Assembly: GCA_035493895.1 (NCBI GenBank)
Contig: DATJHM010000261.1
Location: forward strand, 1-64,000
Direction: 5' to 3'
Source of the DNA: DATJHM01 sp035493895
Lineage (GTDB): Bacteria; Chloroflexota; Ktedonobacteria; Ktedonobacterales; Ktedonobacteraceae
DNA: 64,000 bases
Shown piece by piece: positions 38,572 through 46,944 of the stretch. A program made the position numbers and the translations under genes. The notes beneath the pieces were generated by a model. The model saw nothing but the letters and a program-made list of their open reading frames with translations, was not told the DNA's origin and made no database searches. The stretch's first letter is position 1. Each line of letters begins with the position of its first letter.

Positions 38572-39942
38572 TCAGCCCTGAAAGCGCAGCACAGCGCCGG
38601 GCGCAATATGGATAACATCGCCAGAAGAGAGCACCAGTTTCTCAATCCGTTTGCCATTATAAAGAATGCCATTGACACTTTCGGCATCCTCTATCACCCA
38701 GGCTCCATCCTCGGAGCGAATCTTTGCATGGAGACGAGAGACGCGCTGATTGGGAACCTGGATATCGTTGCCAGAAAGACGACCAACCGTCAGTACAGGC
38801 TTATCCAGGCGGCGCTCGCTGATCACGTTGCCATCTAATTCCACAATCACCTTAGATGGGGCGGGTCCATTAGCATTTGGCGGAACTGGAGGAGGAGGAG
38901 GGACCGACTGACCACTCCCATAGCCTCCGCGAGGCGGGACCGATTGACCATTCCCATAGCCTCCTCCCTGAGGCGGCATGGCTCCCTGTGGATAGCGCAT
39001 TCCAGCGAGAACAGGCTGCGCGTGAGAGACGGCAAGAGGTAAAGAGTGCTGCTGCTGCGAGAAGGCTGAGACCAGGATTGATTGCGCGCCAGCGGGTCTG
39101 GCGAAATCCACGTTATAACAAGCCTGCTCTTTCAGCAGATGGGCAAAGACGCCACCCTGGCGCTTGAGTTCTTGATAATTTCCCTGCTCCACAATACATC
39201 CATCCTTCAAAACTATAATCTCATCGACATTACCAAGCGTACTTAAACGGTGCGAAATCAGTAAAACAGTTCGTCCTACGACCAGCGTCTCAAGAGCATG
39301 TAACACCTCAGCCTCGGCCTCCGCATCCAGGGATGCAGTGGGCTCATCCAGCACAAGAATAGGGGCGTCACGCAGGAGAGCACGAGCGATCGCGATACGC
39401 TGGCGCTGGCTACTGGAGAGATCATGGCCCTGTTCACCAATCTGGCGATCATAGCCGCCCAGAACAGTGACAATGGTATCATGAATATCAGCCTTTTTCG
39501 CCGCGTTGATAATCGCTTCCGCGCTTGCGTCCGGGCGACCGATGGCAATATTTTCGCGTAGCGTGCCCTCGAACAGAACCGAATCTTGCAAAACCATACT
39601 GACATTCTGGCGCAGGATATGCAGAGGATAGTGACGATTATCGACCCCATCTACTTTGACGCATCCCTGCGTGACTTCATAAAAACGCGGTATCAGCTTC
39701 ACCAGCGTCGTCTTTCCGCCGCCTGAGAGGCCAACCAGCGCCACCTTTCGTCCGGCCGGAATATGTAAATCAATACCTTTCAGGATCGGACGTTCAGCAG
39801 TATAGCCGAAAACTACATGCTCGAACTTGATAGCGCCATGCAGTTTTTGTGGACCGACATACTGTTTTAAGCAGGGGTCCAGCATAGCTTGCATCCTGGA
39901 TATTGCTGTTCCCGGAGATGCTGATAGGGCATTTACAGTCAT
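38572..39942 (-). CDS. ABC exporter-type ATPase fused to an FHA domain, no membrane domain
   Basis: 456 residues. The N-terminal part is an exporter-type nucleotide-binding domain: FEHVVFGYTAERPILKGI, Walker A GLSGGGKTTL, Q-loop MVLQDSVLFEGTL, signature HDLSSSQRQRIAIARALL, Walker B ILVLDEPTASLD, H-loop LLISHRLST. The membrane helices that normally precede it are absent. The signature LSGGQ reads LSSSQ. A Gly/Pro-rich linker (about 300-360) leads to a C-terminal FHA domain (VGRLSGNDIQVPNQRVSRLHA, VNGILYNGKRI), which binds phospho-Thr peptides. Start is uncertain: GTG 39951 or ATG 39942; AAGGAG is too near the first and far from the second. Confidence 0.85.
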   Translation of the reverse strand: MTVNALSASPGTAISRMQAMLDPCLKQYVGPQKLHGAIKFEHVVFGYTAERPILKGIDLHIPAGRKVALVGLSGGGKTTLVKLIPRFYEVTQGCVKVDGVDNRHYPLHILRQNVSMVLQDSVLFEGTLRENIAIGRPDASAEAIINAAKKADIHDTIVTVLGGYDRQIGEQGHDLSSSQRQRIAIARALLRDAPILVLDEPTASLDAEAEAEVLHALETLVVGRTVLLISHRLSTLGNVDEIIVLKDGCIVEQGNYQELKRQGGVFAHLLKEQACYNVDFARPAGAQSILVSAFSQQQHSLPLAVSHAQPVLAGMRYPQGAMPPQGGGYGNGQSVPPRGGYGSGQSVPPPPPVPPNANGPAPSKVIVELDGNVISERRLDKPVLTVGRLSGNDIQVPNQRVSRLHAKIRSEDGAWVIEDAESVNGILYNGKRIEKLVLSSGDVIHIAPGAVLRFQG

Positions 39943-39951
39943 AATAAGCAC

Positions 39952-40389
39952 ATGCTCCTTCTACTCATTAGACAATTTGAAGAGATGGTATAAATAAGAG
40001 ATTGCAATTCGTCCTTTTAGTATAGTGATGAGCGCCAGTGATTACAATGAGCCTACCTGGAGTGACTACATATTTTGATATCGGTAAAACGTGATACCAG
40101 AGACAATTTAGCTGATTATCAGGCTCTTATTTATTCATATCGGCCAGAGTGAGACATTCTGAAGGGTCAAATAGCTACGAGAAACAGATGCTTGTAGTAT
40201 AACACCCGGAGCTATCCTGCACAATTTGCCCATCATTTTGCGCTTTCCACGTGCATAAAGCGGTCAAAATGAGAGCAGGTATTCTTCGCAATATGCTAGA
40301 ATACTAGAGGGCATATCATCTTCGATTGAAAAGCTGGTAGGGAATCAGCCACCAGGGCATACGATTCAGGGAATGCAAGGGAGAGATAG
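39952..40389. other. Divergent intergenic region with ABC-FHA promoter
   Basis: No gene. The minus-strand promoter at 40019-40047 is called separately. For the plus side a TAGAAT near 40309 is present without a good -35. Confidence 0.45.
40019..40047 (-). promoter_or_regulatory. Likely promoter of the ABC-FHA gene
   Basis: On the minus strand TTGTAA, spacer 17 bp, TATACT, about 75 bp upstream of the gene. Confidence 0.6.
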
Positions 40390-41415
40390 ATGCTTGAACG
40401 ATATTCACGACAGACCTTATTTCATCCAATAGGAAAGGAAGGTCAGGAGCGGCTGCGAGCAGCGAAGGTAGCGATCGTCGGTTGTGGAGCGTTGGGCACA
40501 GTCCTGGCGAATAATCTCTGCCGGGCAGGCGTGGGGCACCTCACAATCGCCGATCGTGACTACATCGAGATCCATAACCTCCAGCGTCAGATCTTATTTG
40601 ACGAAGAAGATGTTGAAAAGCACCTCCCCAAGGCGATCGCGGCACGTGAAAAGTTGCGCCGGATCAATAGCGAAGTGGAGGTCGAAGCCCTGGTCGAGGA
40701 CATCGATGCCGAGGAAATCGAAGAGCTGGTCGCGGGCTGTGATCTCTTGCTTGACGCGACCGATAATTTTGAGACGCGCTATCTGATCAATGACGTCTGT
40801 ATCAAACAGAAGCGTCCCTGGATCTATACCGGAGTGATCGCATCCTATGGCGTGACCATGAATATCATACCGGGCGATACACCTTGCTTGCGCTGCATCT
40901 TTCCCGAATTGCCAGCACCCGGGACCACGCCAACCTGTGATACCGCAGGAGTGCTCAACGGCATCGTCGGCGTGATGTCAGGGATTGCCTCAACCGAGAC
41001 ATTGAAGATTCTGCTCAAGAGTGACAAAATAAGCCGGGAGATGGTCTGGCTGGACCTGTGGGAAAACACCTCTGAGCGCATCGAATTGCCGCGTATGCCA
41101 GATTGTCCGACCTGTGGTCAGCATCACTACGAGTTTCTTGAAACATTGAGTGGCAGCAAGAGCACCAGCCTGTGTGGGCGCAACGCCGTACAGGTGCGAC
41201 CAGCCCGGCAGGCTACAGAGAAGCAAAGGATTGATTTTCCAGGACTGGCGGCGCGCTTGCAGGCGCTGGGAAGCGTGCAATACAACGAATTTCTGCTGCG
41301 CTGCGTGATTGAAGGCTATGAACTGACCGTCTTTCCTGATGCGCGTACAATTATTAAAGGTACCGCTGATGAGCAAATAGCGCGTACTGTCTATGCACGC
41401 TACATTGGCATGTAG
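40390..41415 (+). CDS. ThiF/MoeB/HesA-family adenylyltransferase
   Basis: 341 residues of the E1-like family that adenylates the C-terminal Gly of a ubiquitin-like sulfur carrier. Start RYSRQTLFHPIGKEGQERL; nucleotide loop VAIVGCGALGTVLANNL; ATP residues in DRDYIEIHNLQRQILF and DATDNFETRYLIND; zinc Cys pairs CLRC and CPTC. The C-terminal 80 residues (YELTVFPDARTIIKGTADEQIARTVYARYIG) are as in ThiF-like proteins. The sulfur-carrier partner (ThiS or MoaD) is not in the window, so ThiF versus MoeB is open. Confidence 0.92.
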   Translation: MLERYSRQTLFHPIGKEGQERLRAAKVAIVGCGALGTVLANNLCRAGVGHLTIADRDYIEIHNLQRQILFDEEDVEKHLPKAIAAREKLRRINSEVEVEALVEDIDAEEIEELVAGCDLLLDATDNFETRYLINDVCIKQKRPWIYTGVIASYGVTMNIIPGDTPCLRCIFPELPAPGTTPTCDTAGVLNGIVGVMSGIASTETLKILLKSDKISREMVWLDLWENTSERIELPRMPDCPTCGQHHYEFLETLSGSKSTSLCGRNAVQVRPARQATEKQRIDFPGLAARLQALGSVQYNEFLLRCVIEGYELTVFPDARTIIKGTADEQIARTVYARYIGM

Positions 41416-41422
41416 CAAGAAC

Positions 41423-41451
41423 TTGTACATACCGAAGAGTGTTGCTATAAT
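41423..41451 (+). promoter_or_regulatory. Likely promoter of metG
   Basis: TTGTAC, spacer 17 bp, exact TATAAT at 41446-41451, about 125 bp before the metG start. Confidence 0.65.
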
Positions 41452-41574
41452 AATGCAAGATAAATCCTGGACCTGTAGCAGACTACAGAGCATGGTTGTG
41501 CATGAAAGGTTGCATTGTCCTCCCTTCGCATTACCTGATCCTTTTTTATTTTGTAAGGGAGATTACTCATAACG

Positions 41575-43239
41575 ATGGATGAACATATTCTCGTCTGCGT
41601 CGCATGGCCGTATGCGAAGAGCTCCACACATGTTGGACAGATCGTAGGCGCATACCTCCCGGCAGACACATTCGCACGCTACCACAGGCTGGCCGGAAAC
41701 CATGTCCTGATGGTCTCTGGTAGCGATGAGCATGGCACACCGATTCTTGTCGACGCAGAGCGTCTGGGAATTACTCCTCGCGAATTTGTCGCCCGTTATC
41801 ACCGTCAGATCTGTGAGGTGTGGGAGAAGCTTGGTATGTCGTGGGATCTGTACACAGAGACCGGCACGGCTAATCACTACCGCATTACGCAAGATTTCTT
41901 TTTAACCCTTTATGAGAAGGGCTATATCTATAAAGACTCAATGCAATCGCCCTACTGTCCCACCGACCGACGTTTCCTGCCTGATCGTTATATTGAAGGC
42001 ACCTGCCCGCACTGCGGCTATACCTCGGCGCGAGGAGATCAGTGCGACAACTGCGGACACACCCTCGATCCTATCGATCTGATCGACGCTCGTTGCCGTC
42101 TCTGTGACAGTAAGACCAGCAAGCTCGAAATGCGCCAGACCGAGCACTTTTTCCTGGACCTGCCAAAATTGCAGGAGCCGTTACAGCAATGGCTTTCGGA
42201 CGGGAAAGAGCACTGGCGTACGAACACGCTGGGCTTTGCCATGAACTGGCTCAAAGAGGGCCTGCGTGCGCGTGCGATTACGCGAGATCTGGACTGGGGC
42301 GTCCCCATTCCGCTGGACGGCTACGAAGACAAACGTATCTATGTCTGGTTCGATGCCGTCATCGGCTACTTCTCGGCCTCGGTCGAATGGGCCGAGAAAC
42401 AGGGTACGCCTGAGGCCTGGAAAGACTGGTGGATACCTGGACAGGCGAACCCGGCGGCGCGTGCTTATTACTTTATTGGCAAGGATAACATTCCTTTCCA
42501 CGCGATCATCTGGCCTGCCATGCTGCTTGGGTATGGCGATCGCATGCTGCCCTATGATGTTCCGGCAAACGAGTTTATGACGATGAGCGGGGCCAAGGCT
42601 TCGAGCAGTCGAGGCAACGTGATCTGGACACGCGATGTGCTGGAACGTTACAGTGCCGACAGCCTGCGCTACTATCTGTCCGCGACTGCGCCCGAGGGGA
42701 GAGATACCGACTTCACCTTCGAAGAGCTGATTCGTCGCAATAACGACGAACTGGTCGCAAACTATGGCAACGTTGTCCATCGCACGCTCACATTCTTGCA
42801 GAGCAAGTTTGGCGGCGAGGTACCGCAGCCGGAGACATTGCGCGAGGCCGACAAAGAAATGCTGGCCGAACTGGCGCGCGGATTTGAGCAGGTCGCGCAA
42901 CACATTGAAGCCTGCCATCTCAAAGACGGGCTCCATGCCGCACTCACAGTCGCCCGAGCAGCCAACCGTTACTTTGATGAGCAGGCCCCCTGGAAGCAGA
43001 TCAAAGTCGATCGAGCAGCAGCCGGTACCACGATCTATGTCATGCTGCAAGTGATCAGTGGCTTGCATATCCTATTCTGTCCCTACCTTCCTTTCTCTTC
43101 GCAGAAACTGCATGGGTATCTGGGATTTGAAGGCAATGTAGACAAAGAGAGCTGGAGCCTGCGCGAGGTTCCGGCAGGCAAAAAACTCCCCACACCAGCG
43201 CCGTTGTTCCCCAAACTGGAGGAACCGGCCACCGTCTAA
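41575..43239 (+). CDS. metG: Methionyl-tRNA synthetase
   Basis: 554 residues, class I synthetase charging tRNA-Met. N-terminal HIGH-like AWPYAKSSTHVGQIVGAYLPAD; zinc region CPHCGYTSARGDQCDNCGHTLD; VWFDAVIGYFSASVEW; the KMSKS position reads KASSSRGN. The anticodon-binding domain is at the C-terminus. No OB-fold tRNA-binding extension is present, so it is of the short type. Terminator follows. Confidence 0.96.
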   Translation: MDEHILVCVAWPYAKSSTHVGQIVGAYLPADTFARYHRLAGNHVLMVSGSDEHGTPILVDAERLGITPREFVARYHRQICEVWEKLGMSWDLYTETGTANHYRITQDFFLTLYEKGYIYKDSMQSPYCPTDRRFLPDRYIEGTCPHCGYTSARGDQCDNCGHTLDPIDLIDARCRLCDSKTSKLEMRQTEHFFLDLPKLQEPLQQWLSDGKEHWRTNTLGFAMNWLKEGLRARAITRDLDWGVPIPLDGYEDKRIYVWFDAVIGYFSASVEWAEKQGTPEAWKDWWIPGQANPAARAYYFIGKDNIPFHAIIWPAMLLGYGDRMLPYDVPANEFMTMSGAKASSSRGNVIWTRDVLERYSADSLRYYLSATAPEGRDTDFTFEELIRRNNDELVANYGNVVHRTLTFLQSKFGGEVPQPETLREADKEMLAELARGFEQVAQHIEACHLKDGLHAALTVARAANRYFDEQAPWKQIKVDRAAAGTTIYVMLQVISGLHILFCPYLPFSSQKLHGYLGFEGNVDKESWSLREVPAGKKLPTPAPLFPKLEEPATV

Positions 43240-43251
43240 TGATGACTAAGA

Positions 43252-43295
43252 GCGACGAGGGCGAGGCATTTCCATCTATGTCCTCGTCGCCTTTT
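43252..43295 (+). terminator. Intrinsic terminator of metG
   Basis: GCGACGAGG and CCTCGTCGC form a 9-bp stem around a 21-nt loop; CTTTTAG follows. Confidence 0.65.
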
Positions 43296-43368
43296 AGCAT
43301 ACACACCCCTTGCCGTTACTGGCAAAAATCACCATTGCTGGCAAGTACAAAGAAAGGCGTTCCATTCT

Positions 43369-44217
43369 ATGATTGAGCTTTCCCTACAGATCGAAGGACA
43401 AAATGGCCTGAACTGGACACGTTGGAAAAACATCGTGGCCGCAGTGGAAGAGACAGGATATGCTGCACTCTACCGCTCAGACCACTTTACTAATCCCAAC
43501 CCACCGGACCTGGATTCCCTCGAGATGATCGTTTCCCTGACCTACCTGGCCGATCATACGAAGCGCATGCAATTTGGGCCGCTGGTCGCGCCATTTTCCT
43601 TCCGCGATCCGGTATTTCTTACCCGGCAGGCCGCCGCTATCGATGATCTGAGCAATGGTCGACTCATTCTCGGTCTCGGCGCGGGCTGGCAGGAACGTGA
43701 GCACCAGCACTACGGCTACGATCTGAATACACTTTCAACGCGCATGCAGCGATTTGAAGAGGGCCTGGAAGTCACGAGCAGATTGTTAAAGAGCGAAGAG
43801 CCGGTTACTTACACAGGCACGTTCTACAAGCTTCAGGACGCGGTTCTCTTGCCACGAACGCAGCGGGTGGGTGGTCCACGCATTCTGATCGGTGGCAATG
43901 GCCTCAAGCGAACCCTGCCCCTGGCAGCACGCTATGCCGATATCTGGAACGGTGTCTTTCTATCGCCAGAAGACTTCAAGAGCCGCTCTGCCCAACTGGA
44001 TATCTTGCTGGAGAAAGAGGGTCGGCCAGCGAATAGTGTTAAACGTACGCTTTTCGCCGGGACCGATATCACCCAGGACCCGGAGACGCTCCTCAAAGAG
44101 ATTCGCCAGTTTGAGGCGATCGGCGTAGAGGAACTGGTACTCTGGTGGAACGATTTCGACGATGCAGATGGTATTCGGCGCATCGGAGAGCGCATCCTGC
44201 CACAACTGCAAAGCTAA
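43369..44217 (+). CDS. LLM-class F420-dependent oxidoreductase
   Basis: 282 residues of the luciferase-like monooxygenase fold, F420-type. Seen: WKNIVAAVEETGYAALYRSDHF, MQFGPLVAPFSFRDPVFLTRQAAAIDDLSNGRLILGLGAGWQ (here given as segments), ERTLPLAARYADIWN-like block near residue 185. Substrate unknown. Followed by a small membrane protein 29 bp later. Confidence 0.88.
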   Translation: MIELSLQIEGQNGLNWTRWKNIVAAVEETGYAALYRSDHFTNPNPPDLDSLEMIVSLTYLADHTKRMQFGPLVAPFSFRDPVFLTRQAAAIDDLSNGRLILGLGAGWQEREHQHYGYDLNTLSTRMQRFEEGLEVTSRLLKSEEPVTYTGTFYKLQDAVLLPRTQRVGGPRILIGGNGLKRTLPLAARYADIWNGVFLSPEDFKSRSAQLDILLEKEGRPANSVKRTLFAGTDITQDPETLLKEIRQFEAIGVEELVLWWNDFDDADGIRRIGERILPQLQS

Positions 44218-44245
44218 CTTCTCACCGCAAAAGGAAACAGCTATT

Positions 44246-44476
44246 ATGAACCAGCTTCCTGAAGAAAACAGAGCTCAGCGCTCCTCGCCAACTGGACTCT
44301 ATCTGACACTCGGCATCACCTTTGGCATCTGCCTGGGAGTGCTTGTTGGTCTTCTCACCAGTTCCGTTGGTGTTGGCGCGAGCATGGGTCTGGCCGCGGG
44401 CGTTGGGATTGGCATGGGCCTCGACCAACTGCATGTCCATCGGAACAGGCAATTTGAGGAAGTAGAACAGGAATAG
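44246..44476 (+). CDS. Small glycine-rich membrane protein
   Basis: 76 residues with two hydrophobic, Gly-rich segments (LYLTLGITFGICLGVLVGLL and VGVGASMGLAAGVGIGMGL). AAAGGAA precedes ATG 44246. It is the downstream gene of the LLM oxidoreductase. Function unknown. Confidence 0.65.
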   Translation: MNQLPEENRAQRSSPTGLYLTLGITFGICLGVLVGLLTSSVGVGASMGLAAGVGIGMGLDQLHVHRNRQFEEVEQE

Positions 44477-44483
44477 CACTTTT

Positions 44484-44515
44484 TTTCGTTATGCAACTCA
44501 TAACGAAATTTTTTT
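44484..44515. terminator. Bidirectional intrinsic terminator
   Basis: TTTCGTTATG and CATAACGAAA form a 10-bp stem with loop CAACT; T-runs flank both sides. Confidence 0.85.
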
Positions 44516-45010
44516 GAAAAAGCTACATCTCCTACATAAAGACGGATAAGTTCGGGATCTTGCCCTACACTGAGATGCGACATCGTTGCCAGAAATCCTA
44601 CACTCACGACATTGTGAAACAGTATGGCAACGAGATAGATCGACGCTGATCTAAAAAACGATATCAGGCAGGGCTTGATCCCCTACACGTTCTTCCATAC
44701 ACGACATCAAGGGATGCAAATGACCAATGTTATGTTTCCTCGTAGAAGCAGTGAACGCTCATCATCTCCGTAGCCTCTCCTCCTGCGGAGCCAGCGGAAT
44801 CGCGCGAGTTCCCTGGCACAGTTCCGTTTCACTGCACCGTGCCGCTACTGGGTCCGCCTCGTCGGCGCGTTCCCTGGCACAGTTCCGTTTCACTGCACCG
44901 TGCCGCTACTGGGTCTAGCTGCGCATGAGCGATGCGGGTATTCCTGGGCAGCTATATACTCATATTAATCGACAGAACATTTGCATTCTGAAGGGTAGAG
45001 TGATGATTTT
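44516..45010. other. Intergenic region bearing tandem 46-bp repeats
   Basis: No gene is supported; a short open frame over 44727-44918 is made of the repeats. The repeats are listed separately. Confidence 0.5.
44809..44915. repeat. Two tandem 46-bp hairpin repeats (61-bp period)
   Basis: Identical units at 44809-44854 and 44870-44915. Each starts TTCCCTGGCACAGTTCCG, forms a hairpin with stem GGCACAGT/ACCGTGCC, and ends GCTACTGGGTC. A third, diverged copy is at 46850-46895. Confidence 0.85.
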
Positions 45011-45628
45011 TTAGAGAGCCGTCGAGGTAAGACGTTTGCCCATAATAATAGCCGTCTCGTGGGCAGAAGCGCCGGGCGGATAGAAATGGCGCTGAATGCT
45101 CCAGATTTCGAGGCCATTGCGCAAATAAAACTGGATGGCCGGGAAATTGATATTCTGTGTTTCCAGCGTAATAGCCCAGCAATCGCGCTTCCGTGCCCAG
45201 TCAGCTGCACAATTCAGCAGGAGAGAGCCGATACCATAACGGCGATAATAATGCCCGATAAGCAGATCCTCAATGCGCACCACCGACCGCTCTTCATCCA
45301 CATATAAAAGGACACAACCCGCAATACAGCCATCAGCCAGTGCCACATAGCCACCTTCGACCCGTTGTAGTTTTGCCTCGACATCGGCGAGCGTTTGTTC
45401 AGGGGGCCGATGATTTTTATAGAGAGGGGGATCAACCGACGTTTCTACCAGCTCAAAGGCAAAACTGACCGCATCGTGAGAGGCAGGAGCATCGACATCC
45501 AGCAAGCGATTCTGGACACGTAAGGTATAAATGCGATCAGTTTCAAACGTATCATCGAGTCCATAAATAGCAGGAGCATCGGCACTATGCACGGCACGCA
45601 CGTCAATGTGAGGTGTCACATCGCTCAT
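45011..45628 (-). CDS. GNAT-family N-acetyltransferase
   Basis: 205 residues. Acetyl-CoA loop DLLIGHYYRRYGIGSLLLNCAADWA near residue 135, followed by ETQNINFPAIQFYLRNGLEIWS. The N-terminal third is less conserved. Substrate unknown; the nearest upstream gene on this strand is the ROK kinase 110 bp away, so an operon is not certain. Confidence 0.88.
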   Translation of the reverse strand: MSDVTPHIDVRAVHSADAPAIYGLDDTFETDRIYTLRVQNRLLDVDAPASHDAVSFAFELVETSVDPPLYKNHRPPEQTLADVEAKLQRVEGGYVALADGCIAGCVLLYVDEERSVVRIEDLLIGHYYRRYGIGSLLLNCAADWARKRDCWAITLETQNINFPAIQFYLRNGLEIWSIQRHFYPPGASAHETAIIMGKRLTSTAL

Positions 45629-45738
45629 AAAGCGCCTACTTTCTTCGGTTCTAACAGCAAGTCAGGAGGAGATACCCCTCGTTCCCGGGAGAGGCAATCC
45701 AACACCACGCCCGGGAAGAGACACGCATCAGGCAGAGA

Positions 45739-46749
45739 TTAGCGAGCAACAGGAATGGAATAGCCCGCCTTCTGCATACCCAGACAAGCTGCACCTACAA
45801 CGCCAGAGAAATCGCCTAGTTTCGCACGCAAGATGGGTGTCTTCTGAGCTGGTTGAGAGAGAGCAGTGATTCGGGCGCGCTTCACAGCAGTTTCGAAGAG
45901 CATGTCGATCGCTTCAATCACACCACCACCCAGAATAATACTATCAGGATTATAGAAATTCATGATCGAGCCCAGGCCGATGCCGAGATAGTTCGCGGCC
46001 TCGTTGACAACATCGATCACGAGCTCATCCTTTTGCTCAATCGCACTTGCCAGAATGCCAGAGCGAATAATAGTATCGCCCTGTTTCAACTGGCTCTGAG
46101 CTTCATCGGCGAGCACAGATGAGCGGCCATGATGAATTTCGGCCATAATAGCCTTCGTCATAGCCGTACGTGAAGCATAGGCTTCCAGGCAGCCTCTGCC
46201 GCCACAGCCACAGATGCGACCGTTCGCATCAATGACCATATGCCCTACTTCGCCAGCAGTACCAGTCAGGCCCGTGTACATATGTCCGTTCTGGACAATG
46301 CCGGAGCCGATGCCAGTGCCGACAAAAAGACAGACGAAATTGTTGTAGCCTCGTCCGGCCCCATGGATAGACTCACCAAGGGCCGCCACCTCTACATCGT
46401 TCCCGACATAGACAGGCTTCCCAAATTCCTGGCCCAGCAAATGACCAAGATTCATATTATGAACGCCGAGATTAGGGGCATCAGTGATCACGCCATTTGC
46501 GCGATCAATTTGACCGGCGGCACCAACGCCGATAGCCTGAATATCTTCATTCCCGGGCAATTTGGCAGCCTCAAGAGCGGCCTTTACCAGCTCAATCGTG
46601 CGTTGAGCGACAAAATCCTGGCCGCGTTGCGCACGCGTGCGTTTGCGTGCAGAGGCCACAACTTCCCCTGTTACCACATCGATAACGGCCGCAAGGGTCT
46701 TGGTACCCCCCAGATCAATTCCCAGGGCATACGCTTTTGGCTTTGACAT
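45739..46749 (-). CDS. ROK-family sugar kinase, probably glucokinase
   Basis: 336 residues. ATP loop GIDLGGTKTLAAVID; sugar block GNDVEVAALGE; zinc motif GRICGCGGRGCLEAYAS; IILGGGVIEAI. Most like ROK glucokinases, with no HTH at the N-terminus, so not a ROK repressor. ATG 46749 (MSKPKAYALGID) follows GAGG; an upstream frame start is inside the palindromic repeat and unlikely. Confidence 0.88.
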   Translation of the reverse strand: MSKPKAYALGIDLGGTKTLAAVIDVVTGEVVASARKRTRAQRGQDFVAQRTIELVKAALEAAKLPGNEDIQAIGVGAAGQIDRANGVITDAPNLGVHNMNLGHLLGQEFGKPVYVGNDVEVAALGESIHGAGRGYNNFVCLFVGTGIGSGIVQNGHMYTGLTGTAGEVGHMVIDANGRICGCGGRGCLEAYASRTAMTKAIMAEIHHGRSSVLADEAQSQLKQGDTIIRSGILASAIEQKDELVIDVVNEAANYLGIGLGSIMNFYNPDSIILGGGVIEAIDMLFETAVKRARITALSQPAQKTPILRAKLGDFSGVVGAACLGMQKAGYSIPVAR

Positions 46750-46794
46750 AGTGCACCTCACTTCTTTGGCATTGCTTTGGCGCAGACTAGCCGC

Positions 46795-46923
46795 GCCCAT
46801 AGGCATGAAGTGAACCGCCTCTCCTCTCAGGCGAGAGGGGCAGAGCGAGTTCGCAGGCACAGTTCCGTTTCACTGCACCGTGCCACTACCGGGTCGACGT
46901 AGCGGAACGGAATGCCTATGGGC
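46795..46923. repeat. 129-bp palindromic element with core hairpin between ROK kinase and tsaD
   Basis: Outer 12-bp arms GCCCATAGGCAT (46795) and ATGCCTATGGGC (46912) are exact inverted copies. Inside is a diverged copy of the 46-bp hairpin repeat (46850-46895). A 24-bp motif copy overlaps its right end. Confidence 0.75.
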
Positions 46924-46944
46924 ACTGGCAAGCAGCGCCTCTAC
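46921..46944. repeat. 24-bp intergenic motif copy at the end of tsaD
   Basis: GGCACTGGCAAGCAGC then GCCTCTAC; its last bases run into the tsaD stop region at 46941. Confidence 0.6.

Noticed and set aside
41416..41574. T-box or SAM riboswitch upstream of metG
   Set aside because: No T-box sequence, antiterminator or SAM-fold elements could be recognised.
42181..43068. A 295-residue minus-strand frame opposite metG
   Set aside because: Antisense to a gene with complete synthetase motifs.
44516..45010. Possible CRISPR array in the tandem repeats
   Set aside because: Only two units and no regular spacers; the unit is a hairpin found singly elsewhere.
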